Made by a program: the position numbers and the translations under genes | Part shown: positions 11,459-23,325 of the stretch, piece by piece | How the letters are laid out: every line of letters begins with the position of its first letter | Numbering within the stretch: the stretch's first letter is position 1 | Assembly: GCF_963576675.1 (NCBI RefSeq) | Contig: NC_088916.1 | Coordinates: 14,298,501-14,362,500 of the forward strand | DNA from: Euphorbia lathyris | Taxonomy: Eukaryota; Streptophyta; Magnoliopsida; Malpighiales; Euphorbiaceae | Length of the DNA: 64,000 bases | Direction: 5' to 3' | The notes under the pieces: generated by a model | Told to the model about the DNA's origin: nothing | Database searches by the model: none | What the model saw: only the letters and a program-made list of their open reading frames with translations

Positions 11459-12256
11459 ATAGTTGAAGAATTGAACTTATCAAACATACTTAATATAAAT
11501 AAATGCACAGTATGAAATAAGTCATATGTAAAAAGGTATTATGCGAACATGATAGACCCTCAACCCATTTCACGTAAGACAAAGGTCGTGGAACCGACAG
11601 GTAGGAATGAACAAAACATCGGGAGGTATCAACCATCTGTGTATGGGAAGATACGCCAACGCGTCGGGATTACTGAAGAGTAAAATTGCAAAACGACCGA
11701 TCAGATATTCGGTATTGCAGGGTTTGATGACGATCGAAGGTTCTTGATTACATTTTTTTATGGAATACTAATTTGCACATAATGGGAGAACGGTGCTTTA
11801 AGGGGGATGACCACCAGCAATGATACATTGTGGAGGGTTTTGGAAGAGAATAAGAAAGTCAACAAGGATGGAGGAGGAGCGTGAAGGAGGGATTAGATAG
11901 TCGGGATGGAAGCATCATGATTTGACATCGTGTTTGGCAAAGCGACGTCGTTCGGGTATCCGCCATAATCATAATCGTGGGGCGTTTTTGGAATTATGGT
12001 TATATGGATATTTAAGTCAACGGGACTTTGAAATGATAATTAAGAGTAGATGAATGTAAAAGCATGACCATGTGAAGAAAGTTAATAAGATAAAAAAAAT
12101 ACTCTAAAATTAGGACATTCATGAATTAAAGGGTTTAATTGGAAATTTATGAATTTATGCCCAATTTTACTAAAACTCTCCATTTGTATTTGGTTATTCC
12201 ATTTTCTCCCTAATTGCTTTTTCATGTAAAAAAAATCCTCATATTGCCTTTTCATA
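11459..12256. other. Intergenic, no feature recognised
   Basis: Mixed-composition DNA without an open frame of note and without a recognised repeat. A GC-richer patch at about 11,580-11,960 does not translate into anything I recognise. Confidence 0.4.
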
Positions 12257-12265
12257 TTAAAAAAA

Positions 12266-12764
12266 GGGTAAATTTCAAATAAAACCCTTGTGGTTTCACT
12301 AATTTTCAGATAAAGGATTGTGGTTTATTTTTTGTCAAAACGATGATTGAGGTTTTCAACTTTAGTAAAATAAGGACTTTTTCGATTGATACTATTAAAA
12401 TCACCATTGACGACTTCAAAAATGACATATTTTAATAACTACTAATATTCTAAGCAACTTTAATTCTTCAACTTTTTTATTTTGAGATTATTTAGATGAA
12501 GTTTGGTAAAGAGGGAGAAAGTTAATGTTTAGAGAGAGAAAGTTCCAAAAAAGATGATTTTCGAAAATCGAAAATGTAGTTCCATAGAAAATATGACATT
12601 GAACAACTTTAATTCTTGAAAATTTTCATTTTCAGGTCGTTAAAGATGATTTTAATAGCATTAATCCAAGTGTGAAACCTCAATCCTCATTTTGACAAAA
12701 AGTAAACCACAGTCCTTTATCTGAAAATTAGTAAAACCACAAGGATTTTATTTGAAATTTACCC
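12266..12764. mobile_element. 499-bp foldback MITE with 9-bp TSD
   Basis: The ends GGGTAAATTTCAAATAAAA and its inverted partner are terminal inverted repeats extending about 130 bp. The 9-mer TTAAAAAAA stands at 12257-12265 and at 12765-12773, a perfect duplication although of low complexity. Outside it a roughly 25-bp segment with TCCTCATATTGC is present on both sides, an older duplication. Mutator-like by duplication length. Confidence 0.75.
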
Positions 12765-12773
12765 TTAAAAAAA

Positions 12774-13804
12774 TCCTCATATTGCGTTTTCATGTCAAAA
12801 GATGGAAACTACTATTTAGTTTTTTTTGTTAAAAAAAAAAACAGCAAAGGTCTACTTTTTTTTATTTATTAAAGTATCTTATCGCAACAGTTAAAACAAT
12901 CGGACTCTTTCCTATTTTATTTAGGTTTTTTTTTTTTTATAAAAATGACATATTTCATTTCATAGAATTACAAAGTACAAATACAGCAGGATAAAACTTC
13001 CTATCCATACGGGCTATAGAACCACAAAGAAAGAAAATAGACTACGAAGAGTAAGAAAAAGACTACAAATCCTTTCATTTTTTACAACCACATAGATCTG
13101 TAGATCTACAGATCTATGGACAAGATAAATGTTTTATGCTCTTGTTAAGACCAAAAAAATAAACAATAAAAATATAACCAAAAGGTATAGATGCGACAGA
13201 AAAGGGGTTCCAGAAAGCATATACTAGTAGGAAAAATAAAACTGAAGCTTAAAAAAACAAAACTTAAACATAAATGGGAGGAGTTTCTTTCTTCCTCCAA
13301 GCGAACCTGAACAAAAACGAAGGAAGCCAGACGGTGATGGTGGTGGAAAGCTGGAGAAGATGAGCAAAGGGGAAGAAGAAAGTGTAGCTCATTTTATTTA
13401 GATTTGACTTGAAAAAGTATTAGTGTGATTTCTCTGTTTTGTATCTTTGCAAGAAGCTATTCATGGCCGCGAGCTACTGCTCTTCCTCGCTCACACCGTT
13501 GTCTTGTAATTACGGCCGTCGACATCCGTTGCTTTAAACTTGCAGAGGTTTGTCAGCTTCTAAATTAATTCCTCTTTTCCTTTTCTTTTTGTCTTGTTTG
13601 ATTGGGTCAATGAAATTGATTTGTCACGTTCTACAGTAAATTGATTGGTCGCTACACTTGTATTGATCTCCGCCTTCATTATTATTATATTTTCCTGATT
13701 ATTTGTTTTGTAATTCTCAGTTTAATCATTTTATTATAATTCCCTGTTTTGCATTGTTGTGTGTTTTTAGGTGATCTCTGTTAGGGTATTTGCTTTTTTC
13801 ATTG
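12774..13804. other. Upstream region of the TNL gene
   Basis: AT-rich, with no gene. It holds a perfect 28-bp palindrome at 13091-13118 made of nested AGATCT sites, and a likely 5' UTR/leader from about 13,440. A TTTAG-GT acceptor-like site at about 13,766-13,772 could end a leader intron. Confidence 0.4.
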
Positions 13805-14275
13805 ATGGCATCGTCTTCTTCTGCTGCTGCTGCTGCTTCACTTAAAAGGAAATATGATGTGTTTCTTAGCTTCAGAGGGGAAGATACCCGTTATAATTTT
13901 GTTAGTCATCTCCACGAGGCTTTGTGCAGTAAAAGAATCAAAACCTTCATTGATAATGACCTTGAAAGAGGGGAAGAAATAACTCCTTCTCTTTTGAGAA
14001 CTATTGAAGATTCTTTTATTTCTGTTATCATTTTCTCAAAGAACTATGCATCATCTCCATGGTGTTTAGATGAAATGGTTAAAAATTTTGAGTGCAAGAG
14101 AACTCATGGACAGACAATTTTACCAGTTTTCTACCAAGTAGATCCATCTGAAGTGGAACAACAAAGTGGATGTTTTGCAGACCAATTTTAAAAATCAATT
14201 GGCAAAGTTGCCGAGATGGATAACTCACTTGAAGGCTGTTGCCAGCTTATCTGGATATGCCTCTCAGGATATCCG

Positions 14276-15210
14276 GTATGTCTCGATCCTTAAGTTCTTC
14301 CATCTTTAAGGTTGTTAATGGAACACTATTTAAAGAGCATTTGTATTTGATGCTTAGATGTAAATGCTTTTCACATTTATTATGAAGTAGAAAACAAAAC
14401 ATGCACATTTCAGATAGCTTTTTATTAGCAAATTGTGGTCCTGGCACATAATATTATCTGTGAGGAACTTGAGCTACTAAATAGAAGGTGGTTGATGGCA
14501 TTTAACTGTATCCCATATTAGAAGAGTCTTTATCTTGCTAGATCAAAACATAGAAAAACACTACTAGTTAATAAGTTCTAGTACTTAAAACTATTTTCAC
14601 TAAACATTGATGCTTTACGTGTTTTATTCCATCAAAGCAATTCTAAACTATTAACGGATAGGAATCCCTTTTAAGTTTTAACCAATGTCATTCGGTTGTC
14701 AGATTTGGTACTTTGCTTAATAATATGGTGATCTTTGTACTTTGGTATTCAAGGATAGGCTTTCAGAAAAACAAAAAGGATGGACGAAAGAAGAAAAAAG
14801 GCAATAGAAGTTGACTTGATTTTTTTTTCCCCAAAATGACGCTTTTAAGATCTGTTGGAAACTTCCTTAAAAAAAAACTCTCTCTTACTTTTAGTTCATT
14901 TATTTATTTTTGTCGTAAAAGATTATTAAATTTTACTTAGTGGAATCAGATTCATTTGTTATCCACATGACTTAAGCTAATGAGAAGTTTAAATAATTAG
15001 TGAAGTTTTGTGAAGTGTCTAAAACTCTAGATTGCTGAAGTTTTGTGAAGTGTCTAAAACTCTAGATTGCTGAAGTTTTGTGAAGTGTCTAAAACTCTAG
15101 ATTGAATTGAAAATCTGGTTTTCTGAAGTCATGGTATAGTTACTATGACCTATAGTCATGAAAATGATATGTTTGAAATAAGATTCAGCTCTTTTTTTCC
15201 TTTTGAATAG
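14276..15210 (+). other. TNL intron 1
   Basis: GT at 14276 and AG at 15209-15210. AT-rich, with no gene inside. It contains the 35-bp triplication at 15001-15104. Confidence 0.7.
15001..15104 (+). repeat. Three tandem 35-bp units
   Basis: The unit TGAAGTTTTGTGAAGTGTCT plus 15 further bases is repeated three times without mismatch until the last base, inside TNL intron 1. Identical units indicate a recent slippage or unequal-exchange event. Confidence 0.95.
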
Positions 15211-18200
15211 GTTTGAGGCTGAACTTGTGAAAGATATTGTGGAAAATATTTTGAAGAAATTGAACCATGCATACTCGAGAGATTTGAAGGACTTAATTGG
15301 AATAGATTCACATATTGAACAAACTAAAAAGTTACTACGGATTGGGATGCCAAAAGTTTGTATTCTAGGAATTTGGGGTATGGGTGGTATTGGTAAAACA
15401 ACTGTTGCTGAAGTAATCTTCAACACTCTCTCAAGTCAATTTGAAGGTTGCTGCTTCCTCAAAAATATAAGGGAAGAAGCAATACGCAGTGGGCTATGTG
15501 GTCTGAAAGAAAAGCTTTGTCAAGATGTGAATGACATTCTCCAAAGAAAAAAGGTGTTGCTTGTTCTGGATGATGTGAATTGTATAAACCAATTAGATGA
15601 GCTAATTGGAACACAAAATTTTGGCTTGGGTAGTAGAATTATTTTGACGTCTAGAGATAAGCAAGTTCTGAATAATAGAGTTCATGAACTATATGAAGTT
15701 GAGGGATTAAAAGATGATGAAGCTCTTCAACTTTTTTGTTTGAATGCTCTTAAGAAAAACTATCCGACTGAAGAACATATGGAGCTATCGAAAAGGGCAG
15801 TTAATTATGCTCAGGGCAACCCATTAGCACTTAAAGTTTTGGGGTCTTTTTTATTTGGCAGAGGGAAACAAGATTGGGAAAGTGCATTGGACAAACTATC
15901 TAGAATTCCTCGGCCTGAAATTTTCAATGTGTTGAGAGCAAGCTTTGACACACTTGATGATGAAGAGAAATGTATATTTCTTGATATTGCATGTTTCTTT
16001 AAGGGGCAACAATTTGATTTTGTGAAGAGATTACTGCATGGTTGTGGTTTCTCAGCTAGTATCGGAATTAGTGTTCTCATTGATAAGTGCCTTATTAATG
16101 TCTGTGAAAACAAGCTAGACATGCATGACTTATTGCAAGAAATGGCTCATGAAATTGTTCGCCGAGAATCAATTGGAGAGCTGGGGAAACGCAGTAGATT
16201 GTGGAGTCATGTTGATGTGTTCCACGTTTTGACAAAAAATCTGGTGAGAGCCTTGTGTACAATGTACAGTTACCTCATGAACGTAACCTTAAAATAAACT
16301 TTTGCAAGTTTAATTACATGTGGAACTGAAGCTTTATTTATTTATTACTTTGAGCTGTAGGGAACTGAAATGGTTGAAGGGATATTTTTCAATACATATA
16401 AAATGCAAGAAGTGAATTTGAGTTCCAGAGCCTTTGCTGGGATGCACAACCTCAGGCTACTCAAAATCTTCAGTGCTGGAGTTGGAAACAAATGTAAATT
16501 GCGTCTTCCTGATGGCCTTGAGCTTCTATCCGATAAGTTGAGATACCTGCATTGGGAAGAATACCCACTAAGCTCTATGCCGTCAAATTTTCAAGCAGAA
16601 AATCTTGTTGAACTTAACCTTGCATACAGCAATGTTAAAAAGCTATGGTCAGGAGCACAAGTAATATTTTATCTTCACGTTTTTAGCCTCAATGCAGCTT
16701 AGTGTAAGTAATTTATTTAAGCCAGTTTTATTGGTTGTGCAGCATCTTGTGAATTTGAAAGTGATGAATCTCAGTAATTCTAAGAACTTACTTACATTCC
16801 CCGACCTCTCGCTGGCCAAGAATCTTGAGAGCTTTAATTTTGAATATTGTACTAGCTTGGCAGAAGTTCGTCCATCGATTCGGTTTCTAGATCGACTTAT
16901 ATATTTGAACATGAGATGTTGTACGAGCCTGATAAGCCTCCCAACTCGCATTAAATTGAGATCTCTTGAGACCCTTCATCTTTCTGGTTGCTCAAATCTT
17001 AGGAGATTTCCAGAGATTTCAGAAAACTTAAAATATTTAAATTTAAATGAGACAGCTATAGAAGAACTTCCTAAATCAATTGGGAAGGTCAGTGGCCTAA
17101 TTGCATTGAATTTGAAGGACTGTAAACAGCTCCGTGATCTTCCAGAAAGTGTGCATTTGTTAAAATCTCTTTTGATTATTGATCTTTCTGGCTGTTCAAA
17201 TATTACCAGGTTTCCAGATGTTGGCCCTGAAGTAAGATACTTGTACTTAAGCGAGACTGCAATTGAAGAGATTCCTTCTGCAATTGGTCTTCTCTCCAGG
17301 CTGTTATGCTTGGATCTTTTGAACTGCAAAAGACTAGAGTATCTTCCTAGTGATTTTTCTAAGTTGGTCTCTCTAGAGCAATTGGTTCTCTCTGGTTGCT
17401 CTAGCATAACGAAGTTTCCAGAGGTACCGATGCAAATCAAGATGTTGTTTCTAGATGGGACTGCAATAGAAGAAATCCCCTCATCCATACAGGATTGTTT
17501 TGAACTTGTTGAACTGAATCTACAAAACTGCACCAGATTTCATACTCTTCCAAGCAGTATTTGTAAGTTGAAACATCTACAAAAGCTTAATCTTTCAGGC
17601 TGTTGTATTTTTGAAGATTTCCCAAAGATTTTGGAGGATATCAGTTCTTTGAGGTATCTGTATCTAGATGGAACAGGTATAAAAGCGTTGCCCTCACCAA
17701 TTGAAAAGTTGAAGGCTCTGTCGAGTTTGGAATTGAAAAATTGCAAATATCTTTGCCTCTATGGCATAAAGTTTTTTGACAATCTGCCTGAAGACTGATT
17801 GTGTATGCAATATCTACGGAAGCTATATCTCAATAATTGCGGTTTATTTGGTGTGCCCAATGGCATTGGTTGCTTATCGTCACTGGAAGCTTTAGATCTA
17901 AGTGGAAATCCTTTTACAGAAATACCTTTAAGCATCAAGAAGCTGTTTGAGCTGCAATATCTTGGTTTGAGAAACTGCATTCATCTCAAGTCATTACCTG
18001 AGCTTCCTCCAAACCTGAATAAATTAGATGCACACGGTTGCTTTAATCTGAGGTCAGTGTCAATTGATCCAAGGGAAGCCCAGGGGAACATTTTTGAATT
18101 CATTTTCACTAATTGTAACAATTTGGATAATGTTGCGAGGCATAAAATCATGTCATATGCCATAAAAAAATTTCAACTTTATGCAGAACTGCTACACGAT

Positions 18201-18281
18201 CCTGTATGTTTCTCTCCATCTCTCTCTCATTAATTGCTTATGGACGCACCATAGTAATATGTCTCAAATTTCATGTTGCAG

Positions 18282-19589
18282 ATGCCTTCTGTATTAGCAG
18301 GGGAATCTAGTTTTTGCTTCCCTATAGCTGAACACTATACCGAATTTGAAACTAAACTTTGGATCCTACCTTTTCTTGGAATCACCAATTTCGGTTCTAT
18401 AGGGTTTCAGTTTAATGCACAGAACCTGTTCAATCAAGCTATACAAGCTGGTTCTACCTCCGATGCTTCACTCCATTCCGGAATCAGTTTCCACCCTACT
18501 GATGAGGAACTTATCACCCATTACCTCCAAAAGAAGGTGACTAACACACCCATTTTGTTTGACCCCATTGGTGTTCTTGACATCTACAAGTCAGAGCCTT
18601 GGGATCTCCGAGGTATGATTTTCACTATAACTTCAATCTTCCTACGATTTCACAAATACACTAACATCCTTTCAAAATAACTTTACACTTTCTGATCCCG
18701 TAAAAATGTCTGCTTTGCTCTGTTAAGGTCAAATGGGGAAGAAGAATAGATTCCATTCTTTTGTAGGTGGAATAGATTGATATCATTTTAGCAAACAAAC
18801 AGAACGGTTTTATGGTGCTTGAAAATATATAACTGTGTCGTTTGTGTGTTTAGATAAATTGAAGTTGAAGACAAGAAATGACGACTGGTACTTTTACAGT
18901 AGGGTGTATAAGAAGTATGCCAAACGTGCAACTGAGAGAGGATACTGGAAGATGATTGGGAAGGACCGTTCTATTCACTGCAATTCTCAAATTGTGGGTT
19001 TGAAGAAGACCCTTATATATCATCTTGGACAGCCTCCTCAGGGTGAGCGCACCAATTGGGTTATGCATGAGTTTCGCCTAATAGATGAGGATTTGGAGAG
19101 TGTTGTCCAAGTGAGATCAAATTGGATTGCAAAATTTAAGTTTCTTCTTCCTAATTTTTGCCTATTTATAATAATTCTTACCATTTGTGTTTGCTTGTCC
19201 TTGGGGAAGGATTCCTTTGTGCTGTGTAGGATTTTCCAGAGAAGTGGGCCGGAGCCAAAAATACCAGCGCCACATGTGCCAGAATTGGCGACTCTATTAC
19301 GGGTTGAAGAGAGGGTGATGAATGGAGTGGTGGTCTTAGATGACATTAACCAGGTTTGTATTTTTTTTTCTTTTTTCTTTTTGCAATTATCATGAATCAT
19401 GTTCAACTCTTTCACTAGATGGATAGGCTAATTGAAGAGTTTCTAGCAAACACTAAATTGAGGATAATACAGATTAATAGTCATGTGGAAACTATACTAA
19501 AGTTTACATCAAACCAAATTTTCTTAATTGTGAAAAGTATGGAAGTAATTGACCCTAGGAACAGAAACGGACGATTTGTCTTTATTTAA
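18282..19589 (+). CDS. TNL C-terminal exon fused in frame to a NAC domain
   Basis: The AG at 18280-18281 matches the phase-0 donor at 18204. The exon opens MPSVLAGESSFCFP, the normal start of a TNL post-LRR (C-JID) exon, then without a stop enters a NAC domain. Model: 18282-18612, 18854-19110, 19210-19353, 19419-19589 (phases 1, 0, 0). NAC subdomains: A FHPTDEELITHYLQKKV, B GVLDIYKSEPWDL, C YKKYAKRATERGYWK, D KKTLIYHLGQ..GERTNWVMHEFRL, E DSFVLCRIFQRSG. The first two introns of this model sit at the usual NAC positions. No Met lies between the TNL-derived start and the NAC, so NAC translation would depend on the receptor exon. The NAC frame is intact. The last exon (57 codons) is less certain. 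Confidence 0.75.
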
Positions 19590-19974
19590 ATTAAAGTTTA
19601 CAAATTCTTTATTAATTAACGGGATAAGGTCCAAATTTGCCTCTATAGTTTTTGAAAGTGCAAAGTTAGCCCTAACATACCAAATGGTATAAATTGACCT
19701 TAACATTTACAAATAAGATCAATTTTCCTGAAAGTGAACTTTAGGTATCGATTTAGTCCATAACTCTGCTTTTTTTTCTTTATCAAATTAGTCCAAAATG
19801 ACACTGTCATCATTTGATTTGTGGATTTTTGAACTGTTTTAATTTTCTATGCTGACATGTAATTTTCGACTGATTTGATTATATACATATATATATAACG
19901 AGTTGAAGAGCTAAATTTAAGCTACATGGCCTCCTACTTATTAAGTCCAAACATTTCTGATAAAGCCGTAAAGG
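19590..19974. other. Junction DNA between NAC and C-JID remnant
   Basis: A stretch at about 19,617-19,800 resembles one arm of a foldback MITE (words such as GGTCCAAATTTG and ATAAATTGACCTTAAC). Then follows a short AT-rich stretch with TATATA near 19,882. The exact right border of the NAC insertion is not resolved. Confidence 0.35.
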
Positions 19975-20406
19975 ACTTGAAATATTTCCTGATATGGTTT
20001 GGGTGTGACAGGGGTGTAGCAAGGGATGTTCAACTACAATTGAGCTGCCTCCAGGATGGGTTAAACATGAATTTTTGGGTTTTGGTCTTTTTGCTGTATT
20101 GCATTCTCTAGTGGGAGTGAATGGCTTGGTTTCCAAGTGAAATGTAGATACCATTTTAAAAATGAGTATGGAGACCTGAAAGACGTCGATTGCCAGTTCG
20201 GGGGCTGGTATGATTCCAGAATTGTGAAACAACCACATATGTTTTTTGGGTATGATCCATGTTTAGATGTCAGAAAAGATGATTGCTTTGAAGATTACAA
20301 TGAGGTTACAATTCAATTCTACCTTGAAGACATTACTGGTCATCCTTTACAATATTGCTGTGTGGACAGTTGTGGGGTAGTGAGGCTTTACAAACCGGAA
20401 AGCTGA
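19975..20406 (+). pseudogene. Rest of the TNL C-JID domain, displaced and frameshifted
   Basis: From about 20018 one frame reads SKGCSTTIELPPGWV..FLGFGLFAVL. After a frameshift at about 20100-20130 the next frame reads FQVKCRYHFKNEYGD, then FGGWYDS, HMFFGYDPCLD, NEVTIQFY and a stop at 20404-20406. These are the normal second half of a TNL post-LRR C-JID. Its first half (GESSFCFP) ends at about 18323, so the two halves are now about 1.7 kb apart with the NAC between them. Degenerate SEIPEWF-like codons may lie near 19,978-20,000. Confidence 0.75.
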
Positions 20407-21980
20407 TCCGGTAGAACAACTCAAATGATAAAGAAGTATGGTTAACTCAAATGATAAAGAAGTATGGTTAATTACACGCGCCGGAAGTACCATTTGTAGA
20501 ATTGAATTGAATTATGCCAGACTGTGCCAGGATGTTCCAAGAAAGTGCATACTAACCCCCAATATTCATGGAAGATCTCTATTATTCTCTATCATAAAAT
20601 TTCAATTTTTTATTTGTTAAGTTACACTATAACTCAGATACTCGAAACATTAATATATCATGAAATTATTGAACTTGGAATAATGTACGTTTAGGTCAAT
20701 TAAAAATGGCTTAATATAACATGAAATCTGAGCTGGTTAAAAAAAACGGCTGATCTCTTGAATTTTAAGGATGTTTTATTAGTCGTGTGGACTTGCTTAG
20801 TGTTTAGTGTGGGGTGACTAATAAGACATCCCTAAAATTTAAAATTTACGTGACAATCGGTTTTGGAGGATATTTAGGACTCATGGTACTTTGTTGGTCG
20901 GCTTGATAAACCGATTGTTACAAACGGGAAAGCTCATGAGCGGCTCGATAAAAACTCGGCTCGATTCAGCTCGATTAGTAAACGAGCCACTTGTGAGTAC
21001 GATTTACTGGCTCTGTTCGTAAACGAGCCGAGCTTGAGTAGACCAAAGCTCGTGAGCAGGTTCGATTACAACATCTATGAATAAATTTTAGTTTTGTAGA
21101 AAACTATATAGTTTCGTATTAGTTCACAAATATCTAAACTTAATATTATTTCATTTGCTATTAGATGAGTTCGTTTACAAACATAATAATAAGTAATAGA
21201 TAAACTATTTGTAAGCATCTTGTTTATTTATTTACGAACTTTGCGTGTGAGCTTGTTTATGTACACAATTAAAGAGTTATTTGCGAGCAAACTTCACAAA
21301 TATAATTAACGATTTATTCACAAACAATTCATGGTTAGATAATTTTCTTAATGAAAATAAAATAAAAATAAATAATATAAGAATTTGTTCGATTTGTGCC
21401 TACTTTTATGCGAGGCGAAATTTTTATTATTGGGGCAATTAAGAACGACTTACTAGAGAAATTTATGAAATCGCATGATCTTAAAAAAAATTCTAGTATT
21501 TTCTAAACTCTTTAATTTTCTTCGATAATTTAAATCAAGATTACATGTTGTCTATCTATAGGTCTTAAAGAGTTAATGGAAATACAAAATTTATTTGTAT
21601 GTCCAATTATCCCAAAAACATGTTTACCAAAATGGTACGGTTCCTAACAAGATTTAAAAATGGAGCTTTCTCATACTATTAAAAAAAAAAGTGAAGCTTT
21701 CACACATGACTAATTAATCATGAATTAATAGTTAACGTTAACAATCTTCTCTTTAACTATTAATTCCATATTACTCTTCATTTCCTTATATCTTGGTGGG
21801 AAGATTGTGTAACACAATTTGGAGTCCGAAGAATGGCCTATAAAACGAGTTTTCGGACACGAAATGAGGTGAAACGAAAGCCTAAAGTGAAGTATAGGAT
21901 GTTAGGAACAGGTGTGTGAAAAAATTGAGGACAAAAACAGGTGTGGCTAATGGATTTATTGGATTTGGGAACACAACCCG
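20407..21980. other. AT-rich intergenic with TE-like segments
   Basis: No gene. A 26-bp unit is duplicated in tandem at 20418-20443 and 20444-20469. A segment at about 20,900-21,300 carries repeated CTCGATT/AACGAGCC words (for example AAACGAGCCGAGCTTGAG), typical of a decayed DNA-transposon end; I could not find its partner end. Confidence 0.4.
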
Positions 21981-21981
21981 C

Positions 21982-22470
21982 AAGAATAAATGCAAAGAAA
22001 GAAAACGACAAGAATAAATGCAGAGAATGAAAACGACAAGAATAAATGCAGAAAACGAAAACGGTAAGAATAAATGCGGAAAAAGACAAGAATGAAAGTA
22101 GGGAATGAAAACGCCAAAAATAAATGCAGAAAATGACAAGAATAAATGCAGAGAACGAAAACGGCAAGAATAAACGCAGAGAATGAAAATGGCAAAAATA
22201 AAGACAGAAAATGGCAATAATAAATGCAGAGGACGAACATGGCAAGAATAAATGCAAAGAAATGAAAAACAACAAGAATAAATGCAGAAAATAACAATAA
22301 TAAATGCAGAAAACGAAAACGGCAAGGATAAATGTAGAGTACAAAGACGTTACCCAGAAAATGTCCCAATTGAGATCCTCAACGGCATAATAAATGCATA
22401 AAACAACAAGAATAAATGCAAAGAACAAAAACGGCAAGAATAAATACAGAAAACGAAGACGTTACCCAAA
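21982..22470 (+). repeat. Minisatellite of 28- and 22-bp units
   Basis: About 17 copies of AAGAATAAATGCAGAAAACG-type units. Two length classes, 28 and 22 bp, differ by a GAAAAC-like hexamer and are interspersed. A related region (22,463-22,650) repeats TACCCAGAAA-type words with other spacing. Several long minus-strand open frames over this block are artefacts of the purine-rich strand. Confidence 0.85.
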
Positions 22471-22929
22471 AAAAAGGTCCCAATTAAGATCCAGAAAACG
22501 TAAATCAGTTACAATACCCAAAAAAACGGATCCAAATCGATACCCAAGAAAAGTAAACCGGTTACGTTACTCAGAAGAACGAACCAAATTGATACCCAGA
22601 AACACGAATCTAGAAAACAATACCCAGAAATAATACCTAGAAACGATACCTAAAAGTCGTATCTCCAACAACAGAATTATAGAATGAAGCCATTACTCAA
22701 ATAGTGAAAATATAAATAAAAATATTTTTAGACCTTTATTAATACATAAAAAAAATTAAAGTAAAAATATGAAACATATCTATACTAATATAAGCGGAAA
22801 GAAATCAACGACAACTTTTTTTTCAAATGTAAATTATTACTAAACATAAGGGTTAGACTATATTTACTTTGTTTTTTTTGATAAAGTAAGCCTTACTTTG
22901 TTTTTTCCACCATTGAATAAACTTACTTT

Positions 22930-23325
22930 GGTCCTGTTTGGTAAAGAGCGTTTTGAGATAAAAAGAGCGATTTTGACCAATTTTAGAGGTTTGACCACTG
23001 AAACCTCTGATTGGAGTGTTTGGTGGAGAGAGGTTTGAGAGAGAGTTTTGGGATGAAAACGCTAATTTAGAAAAAGCTCTTAAAAGGAGCTTTTTCAATT
23101 AGCGTTTTGGAATATTAAAATTAATGGACTTCTTTAACCCTAATAGATAGACTCCCTCTTCTCCTGCGCCAAAATTAATGCCCTTATTCGTCTTTTTGCA
23201 CAAACCGCTATTATCAATCAGCTATTTTTTACCAAATAGGTCTACACAAACAGCTAGTCAAATCATCTAGTCAAATCAGCTAATGTAATCAGCTAACAGC
23301 TAACAGCTAATTCCCAAACATGGCC
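22930..23325. mobile_element. MITE, family copy 1
   Basis: The ends GGTCCTGTTTGG and (inverted) GGCCATGTTTGGG flank an interior with GGTTTGACCACTGAAACC, GGTTTGAGAGAGAGTTTTGG and repeated CAGCTAA words. A second copy with the same order lies at 60620-60949. TTT on both sides may be a 3-bp duplication. Tourist-like by end sequence. Confidence 0.7.

Larger units (their letters stand above)
13805..18203 (+). pseudogene. TIR-NBS-LRR immune receptor, exons 1-4, broken
   Basis: Intracellular TNL receptor. Model: exon 1 13805-14275 (TIR), exon 2 15211-16243 (NB-ARC), exon 3 16361-16660, exon 4 16743-18203 (LRR), with GT/AG junctions of compatible phase. TIR shows YDVFLSFRGEDTR and the SPWCLDE region. 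NB-ARC shows P-loop GMGGIGKTT, kinase-2 [28 protein letters not shown] and MHD as DMHDLLQEM. LRRs repeat LxxLxLxxC/SxN and IxxLP. Lesions: one extra base near 14186-14190 creates TAA at 14189-14191 although the rest of the TIR exon (..SLSGYASQDI) survives in the next frame; TGA at 17796-17798 lies inside the LRR with the frame resuming. ATG 13805 is chosen because MASSSS.. precedes the TIR directly. Confidence 0.9.

Noticed and set aside
16976..17533. 185-residue minus-strand ORF
   Set aside because: It is antisense to the LRR exon; the periodic pattern mirrors the leucine-rich repeats.
20900..21300. Possible regulatory array of CTCGATT/AACGAGCC words
   Set aside because: More likely a decayed transposon end; the spacing is irregular and no gene lies nearby on either side.
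21838..22437. 199-residue hydrophobic open frame on the minus strand
   Set aside because: It is the complement of a purine-rich minisatellite; three overlapping frames all give similar low-complexity Phe/Leu/Ser peptides.
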